A stretch of DNA of 64,000 bases, from NCBI RefSeq assembly GCF_021018805.1, contig NC_086283.1:14273162-14337161 (forward strand), given 5' to 3'. Below the pieces are notes generated by a model that saw only the letters and a program-made list of their open reading frames with translations, did not search any database and was not told where the DNA came from. This document shows, one piece after another, positions 1 through 12,200 of the stretch. A program made the translations under genes and the position numbers. Each line of letters starts with the position of its first letter. The stretch's first letter is position 1. The DNA comes from Prinia subflava. Lineage: Eukaryota; Chordata; Aves; Passeriformes; Cisticolidae.

Positions 1-539
1 ATCCACCAAGGACCAAAGGGCAGAGGAGATATTTTCAATCAAAGCAAGCAAGAACCAGCTTGCATTTAAAAAGGGAGGAAAATAGGGTGTGGGGAAATCA
101 CAGCTTTTTGAAGAGGAGATTGCTATATCATCCTCAGTTTCCACTATCCCCTAATTGCAAGGTACATCAAAATATTTCAACTGAATCAAAAGGAGAGGTA
201 AGAGTGTGTGTGTATGAGGGCAATAAAAGCAAACTACAAGGAATTGCCAGGAGGGCAGTGATGTTAAGCTGGAGGGGAAACAACAGAAATGCCCACTGAA
301 CCGGTTTTGTTCAGTAGATGACAGAATTCAAAGCAACAGGCTCTCCCTACTGAAGCCCCACAAAATGCTGGCAGCATCAGGCTGAGACTGCATCATCTCT
401 ATTATTATTATTATTTATATTTACTCCCCCCCAAAAAAAAGATCCCCAAAAAAACGTTCAGCTCTATTCCCTTACAAAAATAAAGCCCAAGCCCATGGTT
501 CTCTTGCTCAGCACCCAAGAGCCAGAGCCGCCCCACGGG
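1..539 (-). other. HERC3: HERC3 3' UTR (continues to or beyond the left edge)
   Basis: Sequence downstream of the HERC3 stop. No canonical AATAAA is present on the minus strand here; only variant-like AT-rich sequence near 400-425 (TATAAA/AATATA type). The transcript end is therefore unplaced and may lie outside the window. Confidence 0.5.
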
Positions 540-748
540 TCAGGCCAAGCTGAAGCCCTCGTAGTGGTCGATGGCCTGCACGAGGCGGGCGCTGAGGATC
601 TCCTTGCTGCTGTACTTGGGCAGGTCCAGCAGGTTGTAGCAGGTGTGAGCCACGGGCAGGTACTGCTCCCCACTGGGCGTGGACTGGATGATGATGCGCA
701 GGCTGGACATGCCGTAGATGGGAATGCGGTCGCTGCCCGTCAGGAACA
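540..748 (-). CDS. HERC3: HERC3 last coding exon 25 (HECT C-lobe, catalytic Cys)
   Basis: 209 nt encoding [40 protein letters not shown] and the end YEGFSLA, stop TGA at 542-540. The catalytic cysteine codon is 641-639 (residue 1018). Acceptor ctcacag|TG. The C-lobe is complete. Confidence 0.98.
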
Positions 749-3222
749 CTGTGAGAGGCACAAGCAAGGCTGGGCAGGTGGGGCAGGTGAGGGACCTCCC
801 ACCAGGGCTGCACCCACAGGCAAAGTTCAGCCCCACCTGCCTGGAGAGGCTGAAATCCTGACTGGACTCCATGGAGGGCCTGGCTGGCTCCCAGGGGAGC
901 TGCAGCACAGCAGGGCCAGTGCCAGGCACGAACACTGGCCTTTATCTTTCCAGCAGTCACAGAATCTGAGTGGCTGAAGTTGAAGGGACTGCTGGAGGTC
1001 CTCGGGGCCAACCCCCTGCTCAAGCAGGGCCACCTACAGCCAGCTACCCAGGACAGAAGGAAGCAAACCATGATAGAGGGAAACCCCAGCTCTGACTAGC
1101 AGATATTGTTACTCATGCTGGATCACCCAACTTAATGCAATGAAGCTCTGCAGCCACTCCCACCCGAGTCTTTCAGCTCCAGGAGATGCTGCACCACTGC
1201 AAGATACTTACAGAGAAATTTCTTCTTCTTTTCCAAGGGAAATGCATGGAAGGTCTCCCAGAACATTCTTACAGTTGGGTGTGTGGCAGTGTAGTCTCCC
1301 TTATAGATGGCACTCTATTAAGAACCAAAATACCACATTTTCAGTTGGCATTAGAAAACAAAGACTAAGCAGAACCCAGACCTGATCTTTTCTACATCTG
1401 ACATCAGATCAGTGCCTGACAGCTTTGAAAGGGAACACAGGATGGATGATGAGCAACATCATGGCTCAAAGACCTGGTAAGAGCTCTTCTGGCAATGTGA
1501 GGAAAGTAGACATTAGCCTTCTGCTTTTCAGCTAATTACAAGTTTGGAGAGCAATTCTGGAGTGCCTGTTCACAGGTTGAACGCCTGAACAGGATCACAC
1601 ACTGTGCTATGAGTAACTTGCTGGTCTATGGCTTCTGAGAGGATACAACCCTTTCTGGGTGTTCAGACTCCCCTTTGAACCCTCGTGTAGTTTTTGCCCT
1701 CAGGCAGTGGAGTTTTATTATAGGTGAAGACCCTTTGTCTCCTTCCTTCAGTCATAGACTTCATCCCTAAAAAAAGCAGATGGAAGTCCTTCTCCCTGTC
1801 CTTCCTCATCCTGAATTTCCTCCCTGAGCTTTATCTGTAGCAGGCCAGCACAGTCAGAAACTTTTCATGTGAGCAAGGTGTACAAGGAGCACAAAAAAAG
1901 AGAAAATGCATCGTGGCTTATCCCACCTCCTGACACAGACTAATGCCCATCTCATTCAGCTGCACAATCCTGGGACTTGTGCAAAATAAAAAAAAAAAAG
2001 TACAAGACGGAAGCTTTACCTCCTCCAGTTCCTCCCAGTTGTAGTTACTGTTTCCAACTATCATGGCCCTGAGCTCAGTGGGCTGGAAAAGTTCCAGAAC
2101 CTTCCCACCACACACTTTCAGGAAGCCACTAGAAAAGGCCGTGTACCACTCCTGGATGGAGACGTTGAAGATGTAATTCACATAGGCTTCGACAAATTCT
2201 TCCCTAATGCATTGAGAGAAAGCAGGCAAAGGAAAGCACTTTTAATCATATGTCCAAGCAGCAGCACTGCCACATTCTCCTGCTTCTGCCTGTAAAGTGT
2301 TTTGCAACCACAAGTCTCCAGCAGGCTCAACCCACTGCCCTGCTCTCACCAAGCCACTGCAATGCGGACAGGGTGTTTCAGCAGCAAGTGTCACCATGTG
2401 TCTGCTTATTACCCGGCAGTGGTGGCATGGGAGGTCTCCCAGGTTCTCTACCACCAGTAAAGCTGAGGAGGTCGCAGCTGGAAGAAATATTTTGGCCTTT
2501 TGGTGGAGGAGTTCTCTCCACACTATGCAAAAGCAGCAAGAGAAAGGTGAGGATGTAAACAGGAAATAAGACTAAAAAAATGAAAACCCGAAGTAAGAAA
2601 TCATATACCAAAGGGAGAGTTATTTTCCAGTGCATTGGTTTCATTGTCATTTTCCCCACAATCCCCTGAGCATTAAGGAAATTCAAGCTGATTAAGCACT
2701 TAACTGTTGATTAATTCCTCTCCGGCTGTTACAGTCATGAACCCAGCATCAACAGCATTTTGTGAACTCCAAAGGAGAAAGGGAAAACGCAGGCATTTCC
2801 TACTCTGCATTTGTCAGTTACAGCAATCCTGTACATTTCCCAGTGCCCAATGAACTTTCCTCACACGGGAAGGGCAGTGCCCACAGACATGCATACAGCA
2901 AACTGTTCAGGCCATAGTTGGCAAATTGGTCCCTGGCCTCTAAATGTAGAGGTGGAGGAAGTCATTAAGCATTGTAAGGTAAATTGACAGCCGTGTCTAG
3001 ACTTGGATTTAGAGGTTAGCTTGAGTTCAAAACTATAGTCAGCATAAAGCAGTTGAATTTTGGAATGTTAAGCTGGTGGAACCACACACTAGCCTTTCTT
3101 CTTAAGAATTTTCTTCCCTTGTTTCCTATCCTGACTTAATAAATAGTTCCAGTAGTTAACCCTGGTGCTCTTCCCAAGTGTTCTCAGCTAAAATCTTTGT
3201 TCCTTTGTACTGGAGGGCATAC

Positions 3223-3275
<53 letters not shown>

Positions 3276-6200
3276 GATTTTCTTTTGAATGTATATGCCC
3301 AACCTAAAAACCTAAAGAGTTCTATGACTGGTATATTTATCTTTCCTTCACTGTTGCAGGGGTAGGTTAAACACTCCTCTGTTTTACCTGAAGTCCATCT
3401 TCTCTTTGCAGGGAGACAGAATTACCCTGCTCCACTCCATGTGGGTTCTGCACGGAGACAACTCTTTAGCTGTGTAATTACACCATTTTGGGCAGTAGTA
3501 AAGTAGGTAAGAAGTAACACAGACAAAGCTTTTGCTATAGCAATGGCTTCAGACACATTCAAAATCCTTTTAAATAATCAGATTAATAAGAAATTACTTC
3601 ATCTCCAGCCTTGCCAGCAAGGTCTTCAGCAGTACAAGTCCCTAACCATTGCTGCTGAGTAGTCACTGGATCACAATGTTTTGCCAGCAGAGAAAGAATG
3701 TGAATACTGCTTCAAGTAATAAAGGCATTTGTAGAAATCCAATTACAAGATTATGGGAAGAAAATAGCTCAGCAGCTGGACAAAAAAAAATAGAAAGGGG
3801 GGGCAGGAATGGTAGCTGTGCTACTAATAACTCTGGGTGTTCAGTCAAACGGAAAGGGTTCCAAGTACAGCAAGTCCTTCTGGCTGTGATCAGGGATGGG
3901 AGTCAGGCCATGCTCAAAGGAGAGTTTCCAGCTCCACAATTAGGAGTACAAATGAGTCTGCCAGGCTTAGTTTTGTTGGTCACATACAGTTCCTCTCTGA
4001 GTCAACAGGGGTATTAACCTCGGCCAAAAATCATGTCTCCAACGTCTACTTAAAAGGAGAAAATTACCAAGGGTCTATACAGAGACCTTTTACAAGGAAG
4101 ATGTTAATCCAAGTGCATGGTACATTTACCAAACATTGGCAGAAAGATGATGAAAACTTGATTTTTGTTCAAGTGCCACTAGTGGTCAGTAACTTTTGAG
4201 CAACGGTCTTAAAATTTGTTCACAGTGACTGCTAACTACCCCCCACATTTCCCTTCAGCCAGGGTTTCAGTGGCACATGACTTCACCACAAGCACAAGGT
4301 GAAGTCCTTCAATCCCCACAGGTGCCCCACTTGCCTGTTGTCCTTCTGCACCAGGATTTTATCTCCATCTTCAACCAGGTTCTTCTGCTCTGTCACACCA
4401 TAGCTTTCCCTGCAGATCTGTACAAAACCAGGAAATTAATTTTGCCAGAAGTACCTTCCAGGGCATATACCCTATAGGAAAAGCAGAGTCCTCTTAGACT
4501 TAGACAACTGAGGACTGGCAAGCAAAGGGCGGGCCAGAGAAAATGGTATGTGCAGAAACTTCTGTTCTCTGCTCCAACTACCCTGTGTACTCCACCACCC
4601 TCCATCACCTACCTTTGCTGTAGGACTTCTATTAAGTTGAAATGTGAACTTAGAAAGGAATAAAAATTATTTTAGGTAAATTTCCTGGAGAAAAAACCCC
4701 AAGAGATTGATAACTAAAAACCTGTTTTTAATTAAGTCCACAAGTTTTGGAAACAAAAAGGACTCCCTTTTTTAACAGAAACTCAGTGGGTTAATTCATC
4801 CTCTCTCACTGGAATAATAAATGTCACAGACATTTTCCTGCTTTTGCCAGCCGAGGATGGCACCAGTTCAAACCTACACTCTGTACACTAACTGGCTACC
4901 TGAAAAAAAATGCAAAAGGGTCAGTTTTCAAGTTGCCATAGACAAAATCGGACCTTACGCATGAAAAAGAATTTGCAGAAAAGTCTCTTTTGTTACTTTA
5001 AAGGTATCCTTTCTTCACACAGCTTGCATTACAACCACTATGGCCTCATTGCCTCATCCCAAGTTACAGCTCTGTCCTGCAGGAGACACAGTCAGATGCA
5101 GGTCTGACTCACTGCAGAGGTAAACTTGATCTAAGAGTGTTTATGTGCTCTCATTCATGCAACAAGGAAATGGGCACCACTCTCCTTGCTCTCCTTGCTC
5201 TGAAGCAAGGTTCTTCACAGTGTGGAGCAGTTTTATGGTACGTTGTTTTTACCCCAGGGCAGGCCTTGAACAGAGAGTAAAAAAAATGATCCAGACCAAA
5301 ATGAAGCAATCACTCACAACCTGTTAGAGAATCAGGTCTTTAAACAGTGACAACAAGGCTATTTTGAAAACCACTCAGCTTAATCTACTTACTAGCTCAG
5401 TGTTTAGGACCACATACATACATAAGAAGAAGAGAGTTGACAGCAAAGAACATTTTAACATTAGCATGGGCTATGCGCTATAGGCATTTGGAATAAGCCA
5501 GAATACACACAAAAATATAGATGGGCTTCAACTTTACCACAGTAATCAGAGATTTGATATGTCAAATATGTCTTACCGTAAAATTCAAACAGAATGTCTC
5601 CTCCACATCTTCCCCGGGGTAATCTAAAAGTTGCTGGAGACTCCTAAATAACAAGTAGGGAAAGAAATGAAAAAAAAGAATAATGAGAGATTTTAAAAGC
5701 CATACCTCTAAATAGGGAAAACATATTCAGCAGAAGTAAACAGTATCATACATCTGGGTAGTAGGATTGCAAGAGACAGAATTTGAGTCACCTGAAGCAG
5801 GAAGAAAGAAATACAGCTCAGATAAAGAGAGGATTTGTTAGAAGCAGGATAAATGCCGGTCCACAGAAACTACCAATACAGTCTATGTCTACCTAGTTCA
5901 TGGATCATCTTTAATGATCCTGGCTTCAGAACAGAATTACATTTCTAGTTCTAAACTTCTAATTCTATGTCATCACCACACAAAAGGCTGAGGCATTGGA
6001 GGAAGAGGCGGAGGTGGACTGTGTCTGTATGCCTATCATATAGAAAATACTCTGCTACTTCCCAAAATTCTGCTGCTGTCTTCCTGGCATTTTACCTCAT
6101 TATTGATAATACAGCTGTAATTTTGTGTAGATAAATCAGATGGCTACTCAGTAAGAGAAATAAGTCAAGCAGTCAGACAGTGGGATCTTAACTACCCAGT

Positions 6201-9200
6201 GTCAGGGGAAACCACTATCCCTATGCAACTAAGTAGAAAAGATTCAATACACCACTTGGAAAAAGTAATTCTTTCACTCCACTCAACTTCTTCCTGTCCT
6301 GGGTGCAGGTCAGAGCTGCTCTGGTTCATGGATGGGATGATTCACAGTACTAGACACAGTTGCCTGCTTGCTAGTCTGAGCCTGGCTCAAGGGGAAAGGT
6401 GAGGCTGGGATCACACACACAACCACACAGGGCAGGGACAGACTTCCACTCCTGTTCTTAAATGGGGGGGTGTGGGAGGCTTTTGGCTGTGTTGGTACCC
6501 AGTTCCTGTGGGTCAGGAGGGTGGGAGCCTAAGCAGATGGATCCAATAGCCTGTGGGAGAGAAGTATTACACAAAATTCACCACCAGCTCATAAGTTGTG
6601 CTAGGACCACAGTCACCCAAATTAATCAGACACTCAAAGGGATCAGGAGGTGTTTTATTCATCAGCTGTTACCTAGTCTGGTGATTCCTGTTCTTAGCTG
6701 GATGGTATGCTTTCCCAGAAAAGCTGCAAATTTTGATTTTCATACCTTCCTTCTGTAGGGGACAGCTCCTTCAAATCCTCTAGGCAGGGCTTCACATTCA
6801 AGAGTTTTTTGTACAGAGCCAAGGGAAAGTGAAGGTCTACCACTGTGAAATTGTAGATTGCAAGACCACATATGATGCCAATCAAGTGAAACCAGTTGTG
6901 TTCTACAAAACACTGCAAAACCACACAGAGAAATCCTGATGAGACATACTGTCACTGCCGCAATCCACAGTACCCTTTCCTCCAGGCACTAAGAAGCCAG
7001 ACCCTGCATTTCCAACTGAGACAAGGTCAGAGAGCTCCAATCAGGTGCCACTTTGAAAATAAATTTCTTGCTGGTGTGTGGCACAGAAATGAAGCTTCAA
7101 AAACCATGCTCTATTACTTTTGTCAGCCATGATTGCTGTGGAAACAGCAGCTTTCCACCTCATCTGCCTTTTCATTCCTTTTGAAATTCCTCTGCGTTTA
7201 GACACCAACAGTGCTTCAATGTTTACTGTCTATGTACTGCAAGAAAATGTGTTAACAATCCTCTCCCTATTACCCATCCTATCTTCTATTAAAAGCTTTT
7301 GCGTCAGCACAGCTCCACCCAGGCAGATGCACCAGCAGAGGTGCTAGCACAGGCCTCCTTCTCTTCACATGCTGACTCTCACGCTGCTGTGTCAGGCACA
7401 GACTGGCTGCCCACGTTCATTACATCTTCCAAATGCAGGACTCATTCTCAGTGCTTACACTGTCATCACTCCCGGTGCCAAAAGACTTGTTTTGTAGCAC
7501 TGATATTAGAAGTGAATGCTCTGTAACACCCTTTACAAGTTACAAAAGGTACCAGGCCACTTCCTTCCTTGTAACCCCTGTAGCAGGACAGCCACACCTT
7601 AAGGGAAGACTGGCAATGTCATTTCCCACCTTGCTACCTATGAAGGTGAAGAAAAGGACATAAACCACCATCTCCAGCCATCTGACAGGTACAGATCTTG
7701 CACTCCACACTCTTCCAAAACCAACAACCTTCCACTACAAGGCATGTTTCTTGTGGTTTAAGAGCTTCCTCACATAAAGCACTAACAACTTTAGATCCTG
7801 AAGGCGATAGTGATGCATGACTAAGTGGATTGGCTGCAATTATGTGAACAGCAAGGGAGGCACAGAACTCTAATGCCATTACCACCTAAACCTCTCATTC
7901 TGTAAAATAGCACATGACCATCACATTCATGATACTAAGAGTTCTATTACCTGTCACCTGACCCTTAATACAAGTTTTATTATGGGATAAGAATAGAGAG
8001 CCAACTCTTGAACAGGCACAACCATCACCATTCTCCTAAGGTTAACGGACCTATTCACTCTAACTGAAAATAGAGTTCACATTGTATCACGAGTGGAAAA
8101 TGAGAGGAAGAACGTTTCTTTCCCACAGTCCGCCACTGGCTTCCTTGTCAATTAAATGAAGCATATTATTCCAACCTGCATGTATTGCGGGCAAGGGCTT
8201 ACCGTGTCTGAAAACCACAGTAGGTTTGACTCTGGGTAGTAAGTGAACATGCCATAGATAGGGTTGAGTAGTTCTTTTAACAACAGGAGGAAAAATTCCT
8301 TTGTCACTCCTCCAGCATCAACAGCTTCCTCACCATCAAAGATGACCTGTAGAAAAAGCACGTCAGTGATAGGGATGCAGAGCTGAGACTGAGTGAATCA
8401 GACCTCTCTCTATCTGAGAGCCATGCAAAACAATTTGTCCAACATGCCCAAACCCACAGCAACCCACGAGCTTGTTTCAGTGCTCTGCCTGCAGGAACAA
8501 AAAGGGAACAGGGATGGCAAATCAGGTATTTTGAGAACATTTAAATCCTTTTGCAAATCATAAATAGCCACCTGTCATCCCAACAATCAAAGCAGCAGCA
8601 TGACAGCAGCTACTAAAATTGTGGCAGTCTCTCAGAGATAAAGCACATCCTATTGTAAACAGCCTGCTCCTGCAGAAGGGCAAAACAGACTGCATATCAC
8701 AAAATGCTTCCTCCCCTGGCCCTCGTGGCTTGCCTTCTTGTAAACCATCCACTACCAAAGCACTCCAGGAGTCAGAAAAAGGACTCAATCCTTGCACACA
8801 CAAGACTAAATGTTCCTGTGTGCAACACCTATGGAGAAGTCACTGCACACTGGTGAAGTGGTAATGTGGATCGCTGAAAGGCTGCAGAAATATTTGCTAA
8901 ATAAGAGGGTGCTAAAGATATGGGGGAAACTTACTTTGAGAGGTTTTTTCAAGTCAATGTCTGAATGGATGCTCAGCTCCCTTAAGGCATCCCCAACTAA
9001 GTTACTCCTGCGAACATGAAGTACCAGGAAAGGGCTTCTGGCCAGCAGAGGCTCCAGGGTGAGAAGCATGAAGACATTCTGCAAATTTGCACCATTTATT
9101 GCAACCTGTAAACAAAAGAGAAGTGAAAAGGAGACACAACTCAGCTTCTTTCTTCCTATCAAAGGAAAACAGTTAACAACTACCTGCCTGGTGTTCCTTT

Positions 9201-12200
9201 CTGCCTTTTTGGTTTCTCCAGGGTTCAAGAAACCCATGCTCCTCCCTCTGTACTATGTGTGTGCCTGTATGGCCTGTTCCCCCATTTCCCACACCAACAC
9301 TTCTAGTCCACTGATCAATTCACCACATTTGAGCAACAGAGATTAAATTTCTGAACCTTGTTTTTTGGGTTTTTTTGGTTTTTTTTTTTTACATTAGGCA
9401 GATGGGTGGGGAGAAGAGGCTTTATTCATGCTCTTACTGAGTCAAGAAACTCAGTGTGAACACACTCAGATAAGTGTTTGTCCAGGAGGGAAAACAGTGC
9501 TACAAATATACCAAGCAAGGAGCCAGCTGATAAATGCATTTGGGAAGGCACCAGGGATGCCATCACATATAATTCAAAGCCCTCATCCACAAGGATTTTC
9601 TGGAGCTGGACAAGGCAAAAAGCCCAGTCTAAGCTTTGGCTGCACTTAGGTTACTTCTTCTCTTGTGTTGTCCACATTAAATTGCAAATTCACATTTAAA
9701 AATTCGGTTTAAAAGTCAGTTAAACCTGAGACAGAAATCCACCAGAGAGCAGGCTTCCTCTGTTCCAGCACTCAGAGAATTACTGGTTTCTCTGGCATCT
9801 AAGTGGTTGTCTTGCTAAAGATCGTGTCTCTCAGGACAACAAAACCATGGCAGTCTGCTGTTCCGCCAAGGTAAGGTCAGTATCTCTTCTCAGCAGTGCA
9901 CTGCTGACAAACTGGGTAGCTGAAAACATGCAAGAGGCCAACAAAATGAGAGCAGGAGCAGGTGACTGCAGCATCTGAACATAGGCCAAGCCTCTTCTGC
10001 CTTGCTGCAGGCTGTGTGCTCAAGCACCCACAGAAAAGCCAGGAGATGGGTATTACACAGAACTAGCACCATGGCCACAAGTGACTGTGATGAGTTTTCC
10101 ACCCTGAAGGAACCAAGGGCCTCAGCAAATTTATTTAACAGAGGAAGGGACTAGCCCCAGACCCAGCTGCACTGGATGAAGGTCAGTGCCCAATGCTTTG
10201 CTTGTCTCAGGAGGCACCTGTGTGAGCAGTGCTTGGTACTGGGACATTTTCACTGGCACAGAGGCCAGCTGTTCTTGTCACAGCCTGGCTGTGAGCTGGC
10301 TTGGCTGCCACCTACAGGGTGCTGGAGCTGCACACCTGCTGCCAGCACACGCCTGGAGGGCCCTGGGGCTGTGCTCTCACTGCAACTGGGTGGGTGGGCT
10401 GCTGGCAACAGCTGCTGCCTGCAACCACAAACAACACCAGGAGCTGGTCTGCAACACTCACCTCATTATTAGAAGGAGCAACCACTCCTGCAGCAAGCAT
10501 AAATTTCGAAACAAGAGTCCACTTACCTGAATGTCTGTCTACTTATCCAGTCTTACAGCTCCTCACCTTACTCCTTATCCTTGGATTATCATAAATACAT
10601 AACTACTCCTTCCCTATACAGTTTAAATTTCCACCAGATGCACATCTGGCAGTTCTGATGTTGCCAGGCAAACATTTTGAAGGGAAAGACACCAAACACT
10701 GCCTCTGCAATATCCAGGGCAAAGAGGTTCTCCAGCTACACTGCTCTCCTGTATCACGGAAACAATAAAGTGTTGCACACAGCAGCTCCCAGTTAACACC
10801 CTTTCCATGCAGGCACCACTGCAAAAGGCACAGGAAAAAAAAGTGTCAGGAAAATTGGAAGAGAGAATGACTACCTGCATCTGTAATTCTGCATCTGTCT
10901 GTAACATCTTGGTCTTAGCTTGAGCATCGAAGATGAAAGGGTAAGAGCAGAGAGTCACAGCGTCCTGCAAGAAAGGCAGGCAAGATTTGTTCCTGTCCAC
11001 AGCTTTAGGAGCACTTCTTTAAATAAGAGTCTTGAGAAACAATTTTCTTACCTGCATGATGGATGGCCTTACTTTCTGTGAAAGAAAAAGAGAAGTATGA
11101 AAATCTTTTACTCTTTCGATTTTGTGTCTTGTGGGTTTTTTGGATGGACTAGTCCAAAGGTGACCCAAAGTAAATTTCCCTCCTTTGGGACCAACCCGTT
11201 TTTCTTTCTCTTAAAGAAAAGTATGGGAAAATCCTTCTCAAGGAACTGCATAAATCTAATTCAAAACATGAACATCAAACATTACTAAGAGGACTGATGG
11301 CCATAGAATCCTGTGTTAGTCTGCCATGGGTGAAACTTGCTCTTATGAAGAGTAACAAAGGCACAAACCATAAGAAACAACTGGAGAGACCACAAGGCCA
11401 CTACATGGTGATACAAGAACACCCCTGTAATGAAAATTGCTTGTAATTTGTAATGTAAATACTGGCACATTTTTAACTATCCCTTACGTGAATGTAAGTC
11501 TGTACTTTATTGTCCTGCTCACTAAAGGTAAGCACACAGCAGCACTATTTAAACGATGGAAAGTAGAGGATGGGGACACAGCACACACAGCACTTACAAA
11601 GCCCATGAAAACACACACAGAAGTTATTGCTACAGTCAGGTTTTACTCTTGCGGCATCCCTTGGCATATGTTTTTTGGTGTTTTTTTTACACTTGGGATT
11701 CTTTCCTTGCCATAATTAAATAATCTCACTGGGTTCCCACACAGCACGTTCCAGCCCTCAGTTTAGTTATCTCCTTTCTTACAGATGGGAAAGTGAGACA
11801 TAAAAGAGGTGAAGGGTCTTACCCAAGATCACCCAGCAGGTTACTGGAAGAGCCAGGAATAGAACCCACATCTCTTGAGGCTTGGTTCAGTCCCCTAGCC
11901 AGAACGCCACACTGCCTCCTCTTACAGAGCAACATTTTAACATCACTGGCTACATTATTCACAATACCTGCCTAAACAGCAGAAGTAAAGGGCAAAAATT
12001 ATAATTTTAGAATATAGGACTTGGCTCCTGAGGTGTTGATTACATTAAAAGGATCCAGTGACCGAATTAATCCCCTTGTGCAAAGACTGAATGAAATTCA
12101 CACGGATAATCACAGAGACTGTTGCAAGCTTTGGTTAAATATTGTTAGCTCCAACTCTTTCGACAGCCTATGTAAGTCAATTTTGTAAAGCCACCGAGCA

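Noticed and set aside
470..484. AATAAA on the plus strand near 479
   Set aside because: It is on the strand opposite to HERC3, so it cannot be the HERC3 polyadenylation signal, and no plus-strand gene ends here.
4331..4417. HERC3 exon 22 ending at the GT donor CAA|gtgggg
   Set aside because: Adds 4 nt and breaks the frame into exon 23; the GC donor gives the expected residues and total length.
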